From positions 1 to 64,000 of the forward strand of contig NZ_JAQEGR010000011.1 of assembly GCF_027667425.1 (NCBI RefSeq): a stretch of DNA of 64,000 nucleotides. The letters are read 5' to 3'. The DNA is from Fusicatenibacter saccharivorans (lineage in GTDB: Bacteria > Bacillota > Clostridia > Lachnospirales > Lachnospiraceae). Shown here piece by piece: positions 1 through 8,594 of this stretch. The translations under genes were made by a program, and so were the position numbers. The notes beneath the pieces are model-generated. The model worked only from the letters and a program-made list of their open reading frames with translations. It had not been told where the DNA came from and ran no database searches. Within the stretch, counting starts at the first letter, position 1. Every line of letters starts with the position of its first letter.

Positions 1-45
1 GGCATATCTTTTTCGGGAGGACGAGTTATTTACCATATACTTTCT

Positions 46-89
46 TTTAAAATAAAATATGGAATTGCCCTAAATCAAGGCAATTCCAT
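46..89 (-). terminator. Rho-independent terminator of the decayed permease
   Basis: Perfect 11-bp inverted repeat (59-69 with 79-89) with a 9-nt loop. On the minus strand it is followed by an AT-rich run with several T tracts. It overlaps the 3' end of the permease remnant. Confidence 0.55.
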
Positions 90-612
90 GCATTATAATT
101 TATCTTTAGTATGGAACCCTCCCATTCTTTACCCATAGCAAAGTAAAGCATCGGTGCATGCAGCAGCAGGCTGTCATATCCCATCAACGCCATCGTTTCT
201 GTCAATGCTTTGACCTCATCGGATGTTATGAGCGGAAGCCGCAGCGCCATCAGCCCAAAGCAGAGCGAATATCCCAAAAACACAGCCAGAAAGCCGTCAT
301 TAACACATGGGAAAAACTATAAACGCTGCTATGTACCCGCGGTAAAATACAGTTGATATAATTTTTCTGCACATCCTCCCAGTAACTGAGCGCGAACGGC
401 AATACGACAAGAATTGTATTCGTCACCAGAAATGCACTTACACCGCCGCGCGCATTCACCAGATAATAAACCGAGCAGTTTCCTCCTGATCCTGCTGCTT
501 CAGGGTAAATGCTCAGGAAGGTAAGTACGGCAATAAAGGCAATTGCGAGATAAAATTTCCACGATTTTATCATTCTGCTGAAATCGGAATGCAGCATTCG
601 AAAAAAGACCAT
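47..612 (-). pseudogene. Frameshifted, truncated ABC-2 type permease
   Basis: The start is set at 612, where a GGGGGTGA ribosome site precedes the ATG. The first frame gives a hydrophobic N-terminus with one clear membrane segment (FYLAIAFIAVLTFLSIY) and a loop ending in ALSYWEDV, as in ABC-2 permeases that partner an ATPase. Near position 285 the coherent reading jumps to another frame (VFLGYSLCFGLMALRLPL continues in the second frame), so a small indel has broken the gene. The second frame then ends early, without the usual C-terminal membrane helices. No ATPase gene is adjacent within the window. The family call rests on topology and sequence feel, not on a conserved catalytic motif. Confidence 0.5.
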
Positions 613-742
613 TTTTTTGTTCACCCCCGTCTCGTATGAATGTTCCATGATACCATTTTTATATTTTCATGATAGCGTAAACGCCTGAAATAGTTTATGA
701 CGTTTTCTGAAACTTTGAACAAAAAACTTTTTATTCATTTTA

Positions 743-1390
743 TCAAGTTGGAACTTTCTCCACCAGATCTTCTACCGTACATACTAATGCCCGCGCAATC
801 TTCAACAAGGTCTCTGTCTGCGCCTTGTTAATATCCTTTCTTCGCTGTTCATACTGCTGAATGGTCCGAACCGAAACACCTGCCTGCTGTGCCAGTTCAC
901 TCTGACTTAGATTTGCAAAAGTACGCAATTCTTTCAAGTTTGTCTCCGGTTTTGCTTCACGATATAATTCATTCATTTTATCTACAAACTGACGAACATC
1001 CATTTCATGATATGGCGTGTAGAGCATTCGCACTTCAGTTACAGGAATAGCCTGGTTTATTTCCGCAAAAGACAAACTGGTACTCCACTGATAATAGGCC
1101 AACGCCCAGCCTGTCCAATATTCAGGGCTGCGATCGTAAGAATAAGAGGGGGCTTGTTCCGGCTTTGGTTCCCCTGCTTCCTGTAATACTTCATATGCAA
1201 TTTCAACTCCCGACATTCCCGCTACCACAGAACAGTCACCTCGTTCAAACCGTGACGCTGTATTACTCATACAAAACCACTGCCATACAGTTTCCAACGG
1301 CCGTTTTAAATCATTGACCATATAATCCAGCATGCAGGCAAGATTTTTTTGTGCAACAGAAAGATATAATTTATCGTAAGCGTGGATCAT
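743..1390 (-). CDS. HTH (XRE-type) antitoxin-like protein paired with DUF3990 gene
   Basis: This 215-residue protein has two parts. Residues 1-90 form a domain with the pattern RFERGDCSVVAGMSGVEIA, typical of small proteins found next to DUF3990/DUF3791 genes. Residues about 150-208 are a lambda-repressor-like HTH (LSQSELAQQAGVSVRTIQQY). Its start overlaps the 3' end of the upstream DUF3990 gene by 20 bp, so the two are almost certainly cotranscribed and translationally coupled. By context it is the likely antitoxin and autorepressor of the pair. That role is inferred from arrangement. The HTH itself is plain in the sequence. Confidence 0.7.
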   Translation of the reverse strand: MIHAYDKLYLSVAQKNLACMLDYMVNDLKRPLETVWQWFCMSNTASRFERGDCSVVAGMSGVEIAYEVLQEAGEPKPEQAPSYSYDRSPEYWTGWALAYYQWSTSLSFAEINQAIPVTEVRMLYTPYHEMDVRQFVDKMNELYREAKPETNLKELRTFANLSQSELAQQAGVSVRTIQQYEQRRKDINKAQTETLLKIARALVCTVEDLVEKVPT

Positions 1391-2048
1391 CTGGTTTCAT
1401 CTCCTCATCTAAAATTGTGGTGATATATAAATCACCCCGCTGACGGCGGTTTCGTTCCAGATCAAAATATTGCCGACGCGCCATATGATCACGGGATGCT
1501 TTCCTCTTATACCATTCCTGCACACTTGCAATCTCATACCCTGTAAATTCCAAACGTTCAAATGCTCTTCTGCTTTTTAAAACAAACTGCTGGCCCAGTT
1601 TTCCCAGACGCATTGCATTACTCAACTGACGGTAAGAAATTGCACCATTAATAAAATCCGCTGCAAAAGAAAAATAGCTGTCGTCAGCACGATATCCAAT
1701 GATAATATCTGCCTTTTCATAATCAAGATGAAAATTTTGTAGCAAATATTCTTTTGCTTCTGCCGCCAACGGTGTGGATGCATCAAATTCTCGATTTTCC
1801 AACAAAATCGTAAGCCAATGGAGCATTGTATAGTCGCGCATATTCAAATTGAGAACTTTCAATCCATCACATTCAATCTCATATCTATTTGCGTAACCAT
1901 TTTTATCCGCACTGACACCCCATTCTTTGGCCATATTTTGGTTTTCTGTACAGTAAAATCCAACACCATAATCATTATAAATTTTTCCATAACCATATTT
2001 CGGCCGTTCAATAATATGATCCGAACCATGATAAACTGTTTTTTTCAT
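1371..2048 (-). CDS. DUF3990 family protein, predicted ADP-ribosyltransferase-like toxin
   Basis: This 225-residue protein opens with VYHGSDHIIE, then GVGFYCTEN about 20 residues later, then AKEWG. These are the hallmarks of DUF3990, which has been compared with the ADP-ribosyltransferase fold (His in YHGS, Tyr in the GFY-x-T strand). A later QQFVLKS segment sits where that fold carries its catalytic acidic residue. A GAGGTGG ribosome site lies just upstream of the ATG at 2048. It is the first gene of a two-gene unit with an HTH partner. Toxicity and enzymatic activity are inferred from family and context only. Confidence 0.65.
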   Translation of the reverse strand: MKKTVYHGSDHIIERPKYGYGKIYNDYGVGFYCTENQNMAKEWGVSADKNGYANRYEIECDGLKVLNLNMRDYTMLHWLTILLENREFDASTPLAAEAKEYLLQNFHLDYEKADIIIGYRADDSYFSFAADFINGAISYRQLSNAMRLGKLGQQFVLKSRRAFERLEFTGYEIASVQEWYKRKASRDHMARRQYFDLERNRRQRGDLYITTILDEEMKPDDPRLR

Positions 2049-2140
2049 TTTACCACCTCTGCTTCAAATTATACTCCTAAAGGCGTATAAAAACAACAAA
2101 TAGAAAAATTCGGATTCAGAAAATACGTTTGAAAGAACTT

Positions 2141-2266
2141 TTGACATTTTTACAAAAGCGTGATGCTATGATGTCGAAAAAGAGCTCTGCCGACAGACGG
2201 TCAGCCTGTTTACTAATTATGTCAAAAATGGTCGCCTAGTTTGCAGACAGGGGTGGCTATTTTTGC
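2141..2266 (+). ncRNA. Possible small RNA: promoter plus short structured transcript
   Basis: TTGACA at 2141-2146 and TGCTAT at 2164-2169 are spaced 17 bp, giving a start near 2176. About 50 nt later an 11-bp stem (2226-2236 with 2252-2262, some G-U pairs) is followed by T residues. No convincing ORF lies within. The layout resembles antisense RNAs of type I toxin-antitoxin loci, but no toxin peptide is seen nearby. The same hairpin read on the other strand can terminate the convergent gene at 2257. Confidence 0.3.
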
Positions 2267-3015
2267 GTCTTACCCTTATTTTTTCTCCACCATACGCTTC
2301 CTACAACAACTCCTCCCGCCAGCACAAAAATTATTTGTTTTCTCGAAAGCCTCCATCCGAATAACTCAACTCTTACTTCCTTCGGCTGATACGAATACCC
2401 CATCAAAATTCTGTTATCATCCCCCGTCCCCACCGACGCATGGCAGTATGTGGTTCCCATGAATTTCATCGCAGATCTCGGTGTTCCCAGCTGGCTCCCG
2501 GAATAGCTGGCGCCATTTAGCTGTTGATTGTTTGCAATAAGATTCCCACTGACTTCCCAGTCGCTCATTGTTCTGTCCTTATACCATAAGGTTCCGCCAA
2601 ATTCATACGGTCTTATCGCCTCTCCCAACAAAAACGAAAAGCTGTCGTTTCCACAGGGTTTTTTGTTCTCTGCAAATTCATAGGTCGGATAAATATAAAT
2701 CGTCGAACCAATTTGAAAGGCTGATGCATAGAACTCAATCCATTCGAAATCTTCCTCTCTTCCATTCATCGCCTGTTTTCCTACATCGATTTTCATATAC
2801 TCAAATTTTCCATCCCCATTTTTTAAATCATCGACGATAAACTGCTTCACATGCTCATCCAGCTTTTGTATCTCATTCTCTGGCATCCCTGTTTCCTGCA
2901 AATAAGCATCGTAATCAGAAGGAACCTTTTCCTCTGCCTTCACATAAGATACCCCCGCATACAATGACAGTCCGCAACAAAGTAAAACCAGAAATAACGT
3001 CCGCATTTTTCTCAT
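2257..3015 (-). CDS. Secreted, C-terminally membrane-anchored protein of unknown function
   Basis: The start is at 3015, where AAGGAGG precedes the ATG. The longer upstream reading has no ribosome site. The 252-residue product has an N-terminal signal peptide (LFLVLLCCGLSLYAG, likely cleaved after VKAEE), a soluble extracellular body and a C-terminal membrane helix (IIFVLAGGVVVGSVWW) followed by a basic tail (RKNKGKTQK), so it should be a type I membrane protein. I do not recognise a family or catalytic motif. The stop codon lies inside a bidirectional hairpin (2226-2265) that probably ends its mRNA. It appears monocistronic. Confidence 0.6.
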   Translation of the reverse strand: MRKMRTLFLVLLCCGLSLYAGVSYVKAEEKVPSDYDAYLQETGMPENEIQKLDEHVKQFIVDDLKNGDGKFEYMKIDVGKQAMNGREEDFEWIEFYASAFQIGSTIYIYPTYEFAENKKPCGNDSFSFLLGEAIRPYEFGGTLWYKDRTMSDWEVSGNLIANNQQLNGASYSGSQLGTPRSAMKFMGTTYCHASVGTGDDNRILMGYSYQPKEVRVELFGWRLSRKQIIFVLAGGVVVGSVWWRKNKGKTQK

Positions 3016-3132
3016 ACAACGCTCCTCCTTCCTGTTGTCATATTCGATAAACCCGTTCAAATATTCTCTCTTTATCATTATATTATCATAAGATTCAGAA
3101 TCTTTATATGACGTTTTCCTTAACTTTTTAAA

Positions 3133-3175
3133 ACGCAAAAAATCCCTCCCCACACATCACGCATGGAAAGGGATT
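3133..3175 (-). terminator. Terminator after metG
   Basis: Stem 3139-3146 with 3168-3175 (AAATCCCT/AGGGATTT), followed on the minus strand by a run of T (complement of 3136-3141). It lies about 30 bp beyond the metG stop. Confidence 0.65.
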
Positions 3176-3206
3176 TCTCTATTTACTCTATTTTTCTTTT
3201 AATCCA

Positions 3207-5198
3207 TCAGCAGATCTCCGCCCCTGCCGGCATTGCTTTTTCCGGGGTCATGAGGCATACGTTGCCTTCGGCGTCTTCTGCGCAGAGGAGCATTCCTTCA
3301 GACATCATGCCTGCCAGTTTGGCCGGTTTCAGGTTGGTCAGGACCATAACCTTCATTCCGATGGTATCTTCCGGTTTGTAATATGCTTTGATTCCGGAGA
3401 CGATCTGTCTTGTCTGGCTTCCGACTTTGACCTGGAAGCAGAGGAGTTTTTTCGATTTCTTCACCGGTTCGCAGGAGATGATCTCACCTACCTGGAACTG
3501 CATTTTTCCAAAGTCTTCGAACGTAATCTCTTCTTTTGGCTCTACATCTACAACAGCTTCTTCGGCTTTTTCCTCTTCTTCTTTTGCGGCAGCCATAGCA
3601 GCTTTCTGTTTTGCCTGGATCACTTCTACTTTTTCCATCACTTCTTTGACGTCGAGTCTCTGGAACAGGATCTGCGGCTGATCGGTTACCTGATTGCCCG
3701 ATGTATACAGTCCGAACTGATCCAGCTCTTCGTAGCTGCGTTTCTCTGCATTCAACTGAGCCAGGATCTTCTCGGTGGTCTCCGGCATGAAAGACTCGAG
3801 CAGGCATGCGCCGATGGTGATGCTCTCTACCAGGTTGTACAGAACTTCTTCCAGACGGTCTTTCTTTGCCTCATCCTTTGCCAGTGCCCACGGCATCGTC
3901 TCGTCGATGTATTTGTTGCAGCGTTTGAACAGACCAAAGATCTCAGTCATTGCATCTGCCACACGCAGCTCTTCCATCTTTGCAGCAACTTTTGCTTTTG
4001 TTGCGGTAACGACTGCTTTCAGATCATCATCCACCTCTTCTGCTGCGCCGGTCTTTGTCACAACGCCGCCGAAGTATTTGTTGCTCATGGAGATGGTACG
4101 GTTTACCAGGTTTCCAAGAGTATTGGCAAGGTCGGAATTCATACGCTCAACCAGCAGCTCCCAGGTAATGACACCGTCGTTCTCAAACGGCATCTCGTGC
4201 AGAACGAAGTAGCGGACAGCGTCTACGCCGAACAGGTCTACCAGATCGTCTGCGTAAATCACGTTTCCTTTGGATTTACTCATCTTGCCGTCGCCCTGCA
4301 GCAGCCACGGATGACCAAATACCTGTTTCGGCAGCGGCAGATCAAGTGCCATCAGGAAGATCGGCCAGTAAATGGTATGGAAACGGATGATGTCTTTTCC
4401 GATCAGATGCAGGTCTGCCGGCCACAGCTTGTTGAACTGCTCGGAACTGTTTCCGTCACAGTCATAACCGATTCCAGTGATGTAGTTGGTCAGTGCATCC
4501 AGCCATACATAGGTAACGTGCTTCGGGTCGAAGGATACCGGGATTCCCCAGGTGAAGGAGGTTCTGGATACACAGAGATCCTGCAGTCCCGGAAGAAGGA
4601 AGTTGTTCATCATCTCGTTCTTTCTGGAAACCGGCTGGATGAATTCCGGATGAGTGTTGATATAATCGATCAGTCTCGGTGCATATTTGCTCATCTTGAA
4701 GAAATATGCTTCTTCTTTTGCCGGCGTAACCGGGCGTCCGCAATCCGGGCATTTTCCGTCTACGAGCTGGGACTCGGTGAAGAAGGATTCACACGGTGTA
4801 CAGTAAAGACCTTCGTAATATCCTTTGTAGATATCTCCCTGATCGTACAGTTTTTTGAAGATTTTCTGTACCTGTGCCTCGTGATCGGCGTCGGTGGTAC
4901 GGATGAATTTGTCGTAGGACGTATTCATCAGATCCCAGATTCTCTTGATCTCGGTGGATACGTTGTCTACGAATTCTTTTGGCGTGATACCTGCCTCTTC
5001 TGCTTTCAGCTCGATCTTCTGGCCATGCTCATCGGTTCCGGTCTGGAAGAATACATCGTAGCCCTGCTGACGTTTGAAGCGGGCGATGCTGTCCGCGAGT
5101 ACGATCTCGTAGGTGTTTCCGATGTGCGGCTTGCCGGATGTGTAGGCAATCGCCGTGGTGATATAATATTTTGGTCTGATTTTTTCCATTGCTTTCAT
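3207..5198 (-). CDS. metG: Methionyl-tRNA synthetase
   Basis: Charges tRNA-Met with methionine. The start at 5198 follows AAAGGAG. Upstream in-frame codons belong to the T-box leader and were excluded, giving 663 residues. Visible parts are the class I HIGH motif as HIGN (residues 25-28), a zinc knuckle (CTPC ... CPDC) near 145-165, KMSKS near residue 304, the anticodon-binding helical domain, then an acidic linker and a C-terminal EMAP/Trbp111-type tRNA-binding domain from about residue 555 (FGKMQFQVGEI). The domain order and length are normal for Firmicutes MetRS. The gene is preceded by a T-box whose specifier reads AUG, so expression should rise when tRNA-Met is uncharged. Confidence 0.97.
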   Translation of the reverse strand: MKAMEKIRPKYYITTAIAYTSGKPHIGNTYEIVLADSIARFKRQQGYDVFFQTGTDEHGQKIELKAEEAGITPKEFVDNVSTEIKRIWDLMNTSYDKFIRTTDADHEAQVQKIFKKLYDQGDIYKGYYEGLYCTPCESFFTESQLVDGKCPDCGRPVTPAKEEAYFFKMSKYAPRLIDYINTHPEFIQPVSRKNEMMNNFLLPGLQDLCVSRTSFTWGIPVSFDPKHVTYVWLDALTNYITGIGYDCDGNSSEQFNKLWPADLHLIGKDIIRFHTIYWPIFLMALDLPLPKQVFGHPWLLQGDGKMSKSKGNVIYADDLVDLFGVDAVRYFVLHEMPFENDGVITWELLVERMNSDLANTLGNLVNRTISMSNKYFGGVVTKTGAAEEVDDDLKAVVTATKAKVAAKMEELRVADAMTEIFGLFKRCNKYIDETMPWALAKDEAKKDRLEEVLYNLVESITIGACLLESFMPETTEKILAQLNAEKRSYEELDQFGLYTSGNQVTDQPQILFQRLDVKEVMEKVEVIQAKQKAAMAAAKEEEEKAEEAVVDVEPKEEITFEDFGKMQFQVGEIISCEPVKKSKKLLCFQVKVGSQTRQIVSGIKAYYKPEDTIGMKVMVLTNLKPAKLAGMMSEGMLLCAEDAEGNVCLMTPEKAMPAGAEIC

Positions 5199-5212
5199 TT
5201 CTCCTTTCAAAT

Positions 5213-5545
5213 AAAAAAACTGCCTTATTCCGCTCTCTTGTAGTCGGAAGAAGACAGGTTTGTTTACCCGTGATACCACTTCTTTTCGTCCCTGCCTCAC
5301 GGCAGAAACCTCTGCAGGTACATGTGCTATACCTCTCCGCTGTAACAGGCGGAACCTGTCGCAGCCTTACCGTTTCAGATTGTTGTTCTCACGGTTCGGT
5401 GCGCCTCTCGGAAGCCATGTTCGATCTGCCGCTCCTCCTCCCCTCTCAGCCTGCAAAACCGGAATAGTTTTCGGGGGTGTTCTCTGTAAATTCGCACATG
5501 CAGATGTACTCTCTTCGTCACTGTGTTTTGTTTTTATGCACTGGT
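5213..5545 (-). promoter_or_regulatory. T-box riboswitch (Met specifier) of metG
   Basis: Minus-strand reading shows a Stem I element with GAACATGGCTTCCGAG; the specifier AUG is at 5418-5416. Further on is a T-box core AAGTGGTATCACGG (around 5270-5285) and a terminator stem (CTGTCTTCTTCCG pairing with CGGAATAAGGCAG, followed by seven T at 5219-5213). The codon matches the downstream synthetase. Confidence 0.88.
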
Positions 5546-5548
5546 TTT

Positions 5549-5577
5549 ATGCTAACACATTTACATCAATTTGTAAA
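5549..5577 (-). promoter_or_regulatory. Sigma-A type promoter of metG T-box transcript
   Basis: TTTACA (5577-5572), 17-bp spacer, TAGCAT (5554-5549). It sits directly upstream of the T-box stem I. Confidence 0.5.
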
Positions 5578-5581
5578 CCGC

Positions 5582-5633
5582 AAAAAAGCCCGCCGTACGG
5601 GGATTTTTTCATATTCTCCCCATTCGGCGGACC
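5582..5633 (-). terminator. Terminator after nagB
   Basis: On the minus strand, TCCGCCG pairs with CGGCGGG (5595-5588) with an inner GGGGA/TCCCC stem, followed by six T. It lies just beyond the nagB stop. Confidence 0.7.
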
Positions 5634-5651
5634 TTTCATTCATCGTAACAA

Positions 5652-6392
5652 TTATCTGTGGTTTGCTTTGATCACAGACATTGCTGCTTCATCTGCTACA
5701 ACTGTCAGATCGTTGTGAAGCTGCAGGATGGAAGCCGGAACCTGCGGAGTAACCGGTCCGTACAGAACTTTGTCGAGGATCTCTGCTTTTCCTTCGCCGC
5801 TGACGATCAGCAGAACTTTTCTCGCCTGCATGATGTTCTTGATTCCCATGGTGTATGCCTGGGTCGGAACATCCTCTACTTTTTCAAAGAAACGTTTATT
5901 TGCCTGAATGGTGCTCTCGGTCAGGTCAACGCAGTGTGTCTCTTTCTCGAATGCTGCGCCCGGCTCGTTGAATCCGATGTGGCCGTTGTTTCCAAGTCCA
6001 AGAAGCTGCAGGTCAATGCCGCCGACGCTGCGGATGATTTCGTTGTATGCTGCACATGCTTTTTCGCTGTCCGGCTCCAGTCCGTTCGGAACGAAGGTGC
6101 GCTCTTTGTTGATGTTGACATGATTGAACAGGTTGGTGTTCATGAAGTAACGATAGCTCTGATCATTCTCCGGAGAGAGTCCTTTGTACTCGTCCAGGTT
6201 TACGCTGGTGACATTTGCGAAATCAAGGTCGCCTTTGTTGTACCACTCAACGAGCTGTTTGTAAGCGCCGACCGGGGTAGATCCGGTTGCAAGGCCGAGC
6301 ACTGCGTGCGGTTTCATGATCACCTGCGCGGAGATGATGTTTGCTGCTTTTCTGCTCATATCATTGTAATCTTTTGCTTCAATTAATAACAT
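5652..6392 (-). CDS. nagB: Glucosamine-6-phosphate deaminase
   Basis: Converts glucosamine-6-phosphate to fructose-6-phosphate and ammonia, the last step of N-acetylglucosamine catabolism. The ATG at 6392 is preferred over an in-frame TTG five codons upstream because GGAGG lies directly before it and overlaps that TTG. The product is 246 residues, typical of the family. It shows ATGSTPVGAYKQL near residue 36, SVNLDEYKGL, then GLGNNGHIGFNEPG, the active-site and substrate-binding signatures. It is the second gene of a nagA-nagB operon (34-bp gap) and is followed by a terminator. Confidence 0.96.
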   Translation of the reverse strand: MLLIEAKDYNDMSRKAANIISAQVIMKPHAVLGLATGSTPVGAYKQLVEWYNKGDLDFANVTSVNLDEYKGLSPENDQSYRYFMNTNLFNHVNINKERTFVPNGLEPDSEKACAAYNEIIRSVGGIDLQLLGLGNNGHIGFNEPGAAFEKETHCVDLTESTIQANKRFFEKVEDVPTQAYTMGIKNIMQARKVLLIVSGEGKAEILDKVLYGPVTPQVPASILQLHNDLTVVADEAAMSVIKANHR

Positions 6393-6426
6393 TTGTTTTT
6401 CCTCCAAATTTCTTCTATATAATAAA

Positions 6427-7536
6427 TTACATAATAACCTGTTTCAGGTTCAGTTCGTCGTCCATCAGAAGTACATGCGCTTTTTTGCCCGGTGCAATGG
6501 ATCCTACTTCATCGTAGATACCGATGCTCTGTGCCGGATTTCTTGTTGCCGCAAAAATGGCATCTGCCAGCGGAATATCAAACGAAACTGCTTTTCTCAT
6601 GCAGTCGTACAGGTTCGTAGCGGAACCCGCGATGGTCTCACCGTCGGTCAGGGTTGCTTTTCCGTCTTTCATCCAGACAGCCTGTCCCCCGAGGGAATAC
6701 GTTCCGTTCGGCATTCCCGTTGCCATCATGGAATCGCTGATGAGAACCATGCGCTCACTTCCCATCATGGAGAAGGTCGCGCGGACAACCGCACCGTGAA
6801 TGTGATAGCCGTCACAGATCAGCTCCATGCGGCACTCCGGATCGTCGAATGCGGCGCCGATGACACCAGGGTTACGGTGTGCGAACGGCGGCATGGCGTT
6901 GTACAGATGGGTGACATGGTGTGCTCCTGCTTTCATGGCAGCCAGCGCGGTGTCATAATCTGCTGTTGTATGGCCGATGGAAACCATGACTTCATCGGAA
7001 ACCTCTTTGATAAATTCCAGTGAGCCAGGCATATTCGGGGCCAGGGTTACGAGACGGATTTTTCCGCCGCTCGCCGCATTGCATGCGCGGAAGAACTCAG
7101 CGTTCGGAGCCACGATGTTCTCCTCTGCCTGTGCGCCTTTTTTGATCGGATCGATGAACGGTCCTTCCATGTTGACGCCGGCGATCACTTCTGCTTCCGG
7201 CTCATCTTTGATTGCTTCGATGGTTCCGAAGATTTTCAGCAGATCGTCTTTTGGCAGTGTCATGGATGTCGGGCAGTAAGAGGTAATGCCGTGCGCTTTC
7301 TCGTAGCGCAGGATCTCTTTTAAACCTTCCACGTCTCCGTCTGAAAAATCATGTCCGGCAGCGCCGTGGCTGTGTACGTCAACCAGTCCCGGCAGAACCA
7401 TCATGCCTTTCGCATCGATCACTTCCTGATTGATCACTTCTTCTTTTGTGGAAACGAAACGTTTTCCTTCTATATAAAGATCTTTTTCCGCAAACGTTCC
7501 GTCTTCCTGAAATACACGTCCGTTTTTGATAATCAT
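6427..7536 (-). CDS. nagA: N-acetylglucosamine-6-phosphate deacetylase
   Basis: Removes the acetyl group from GlcNAc-6-phosphate to give glucosamine-6-phosphate for NagB. The 369 residues have the amidohydrolase fold: VDVHSHGAAGHDF near residue 53, NMEGPFI with the metal-binding Glu, IGHTTADY, HLYNAMPPFAHR, then DSMMATGMPNG with the catalytic Asp. Length is normal. It is the first gene of nagA-nagB, with a strong promoter at 7567-7595 and a divergent RpiR-type regulator across a 240-bp gap, the probable controller. Confidence 0.96.
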   Translation of the reverse strand: MIIKNGRVFQEDGTFAEKDLYIEGKRFVSTKEEVINQEVIDAKGMMVLPGLVDVHSHGAAGHDFSDGDVEGLKEILRYEKAHGITSYCPTSMTLPKDDLLKIFGTIEAIKDEPEAEVIAGVNMEGPFIDPIKKGAQAEENIVAPNAEFFRACNAASGGKIRLVTLAPNMPGSLEFIKEVSDEVMVSIGHTTADYDTALAAMKAGAHHVTHLYNAMPPFAHRNPGVIGAAFDDPECRMELICDGYHIHGAVVRATFSMMGSERMVLISDSMMATGMPNGTYSLGGQAVWMKDGKATLTDGETIAGSATNLYDCMRKAVSFDIPLADAIFAATRNPAQSIGIYDEVGSIAPGKKAHVLLMDDELNLKQVIM

Positions 7537-7566
7537 TGTCTTGCCTTCTTTCTTTGATCTGTTCTG

Positions 7567-7595
7567 ATTATAATTTATGTTGATTTTATTTTCAA
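7567..7595 (-). promoter_or_regulatory. Promoter of nagA-nagB
   Basis: TTGAAA (7595-7590), 17-bp spacer, perfect TATAAT (7572-7567), about 30 bp upstream of the nagA start. Confidence 0.7.
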
Positions 7596-7687
7596 CTATT
7601 TTTATATTTTAGAAATTACTTTCACGTCATTAAAGTTCTTTCCATTTTTCCGCCCGCTTTCCCGTGCAATTCACACACAATTGAAAG

Positions 7688-7748
7688 TTGATTCACCACT
7701 CTGCCTGTGATACAATAAAACAAGAACTGATCTGAATTTTTTTCAGAT
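7688..7748 (+). promoter_or_regulatory. Promoter and candidate operator of rpiR-type gene
   Basis: TTGATT (7688-7693), 17-bp spacer, TACAAT (7711-7716). Just after the expected start lies an inverted repeat ATCTGAA-N5-TTCAGAT (7730-7748), well placed for repressor binding or autoregulation. The operator role is inferred. Confidence 0.55.
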
Positions 7749-7778
7749 ATTTACAGATACCAGGAGGACTTACGTTCC

Positions 7779-8594
7779 ATGGAACACTTTGAAAAATCGA
7801 TTATTCCTGTCATTGAGTCTGTCTATCCCTCGTTCACTCCCCTGGAACGGACGGTAGCAGATTTTTTTATTCATAATACCGACGAGTCGGATCTGTCCGC
7901 GCGCCACGTTTCGGAACTACTCTATGTTTCGGAGGCTTCGCTCTCCCGCTTTGCGAAAAAATGCGGCTACACGGGCTACCGCGAATTTGTCTACCGTTAC
8001 CAGGAAGGTCTGAACGCCGCACTGCCCGGTACGGACGATCACATCAAACAGGTGCTGAATACGTATCAGGAGCTGCTGAATAAAAGCTACTCGCTCGCCG
8101 ACCGCGCGCAGATTGACCGCATCTGCCATATTCTCACTTCGAAGCGTCGGGTGTATGTCTACGGTCTTGGAAGCTCCGGACTTTCCGCCCAGGAAATGAA
8201 GCTGCGTTTTATGCTTGCAGGCGTGGATATTGAAGCAATTACCGACATTCACATCATGAAAATGAATGCCGTTCTGCTCAATGAGAGCTGCGCTGCAATC
8301 GGCATTACCGTCAGCGGACAGACACCGGAGGTGCTGCGTGCGCTCGGAGCCGCAAAGGAAAAGGGAGCCTCTACCATTCTCTTTACTTCCCGCAGCTCCA
8401 GCGATTACGATGCCTTCTGCGATGAAGTCCTGCTGCTTGCGGTCAAAGAGCATCTGAAAAACGGCGGCGCAATCTCTCCGCAGTTCCCGATTCTCGTTAT
8501 GATCGACGTTCTGTACTCGCATTTTCTCACGACCGACAGCGAGCGCAAGGAGGCTTTATATGAATACGCCGTCACCAAACTCCATGAAACGTGA
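7779..8594 (+). CDS. MurR/RpiR family transcriptional regulator, probable nag regulator
   Basis: This 271-residue protein starts at an ATG preceded by AGGAGG. Residues 1-80 are the RpiR-type HTH (TPLERTVADFFI, VSEASLSRFAKKCGYTGYREF). Residues about 120-255 are a SIS sugar-phosphate-binding domain (RVYVYGLGSSGLSAQEMKLR, then GITVSGQTPEVLRAL). Such regulators sense phosphosugars. It is divergent from nagA-nagB, so an amino-sugar phosphate is the most likely ligand (inference). Its 3' end overlaps the next gene by 35 bp, placing it at the head of a four-gene operon. Confidence 0.88.
   Translation: MEHFEKSIIPVIESVYPSFTPLERTVADFFIHNTDESDLSARHVSELLYVSEASLSRFAKKCGYTGYREFVYRYQEGLNAALPGTDDHIKQVLNTYQELLNKSYSLADRAQIDRICHILTSKRRVYVYGLGSSGLSAQEMKLRFMLAGVDIEAITDIHIMKMNAVLLNESCAAIGITVSGQTPEVLRALGAAKEKGASTILFTSRSSSDYDAFCDEVLLLAVKEHLKNGGAISPQFPILVMIDVLYSHFLTTDSERKEALYEYAVTKLHET

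Noticed and set aside
4197..5243. 348-codon plus-strand open frame.
   Set aside because: Lies entirely antisense to metG, whose motifs are unambiguous, and has no recognisable protein features.
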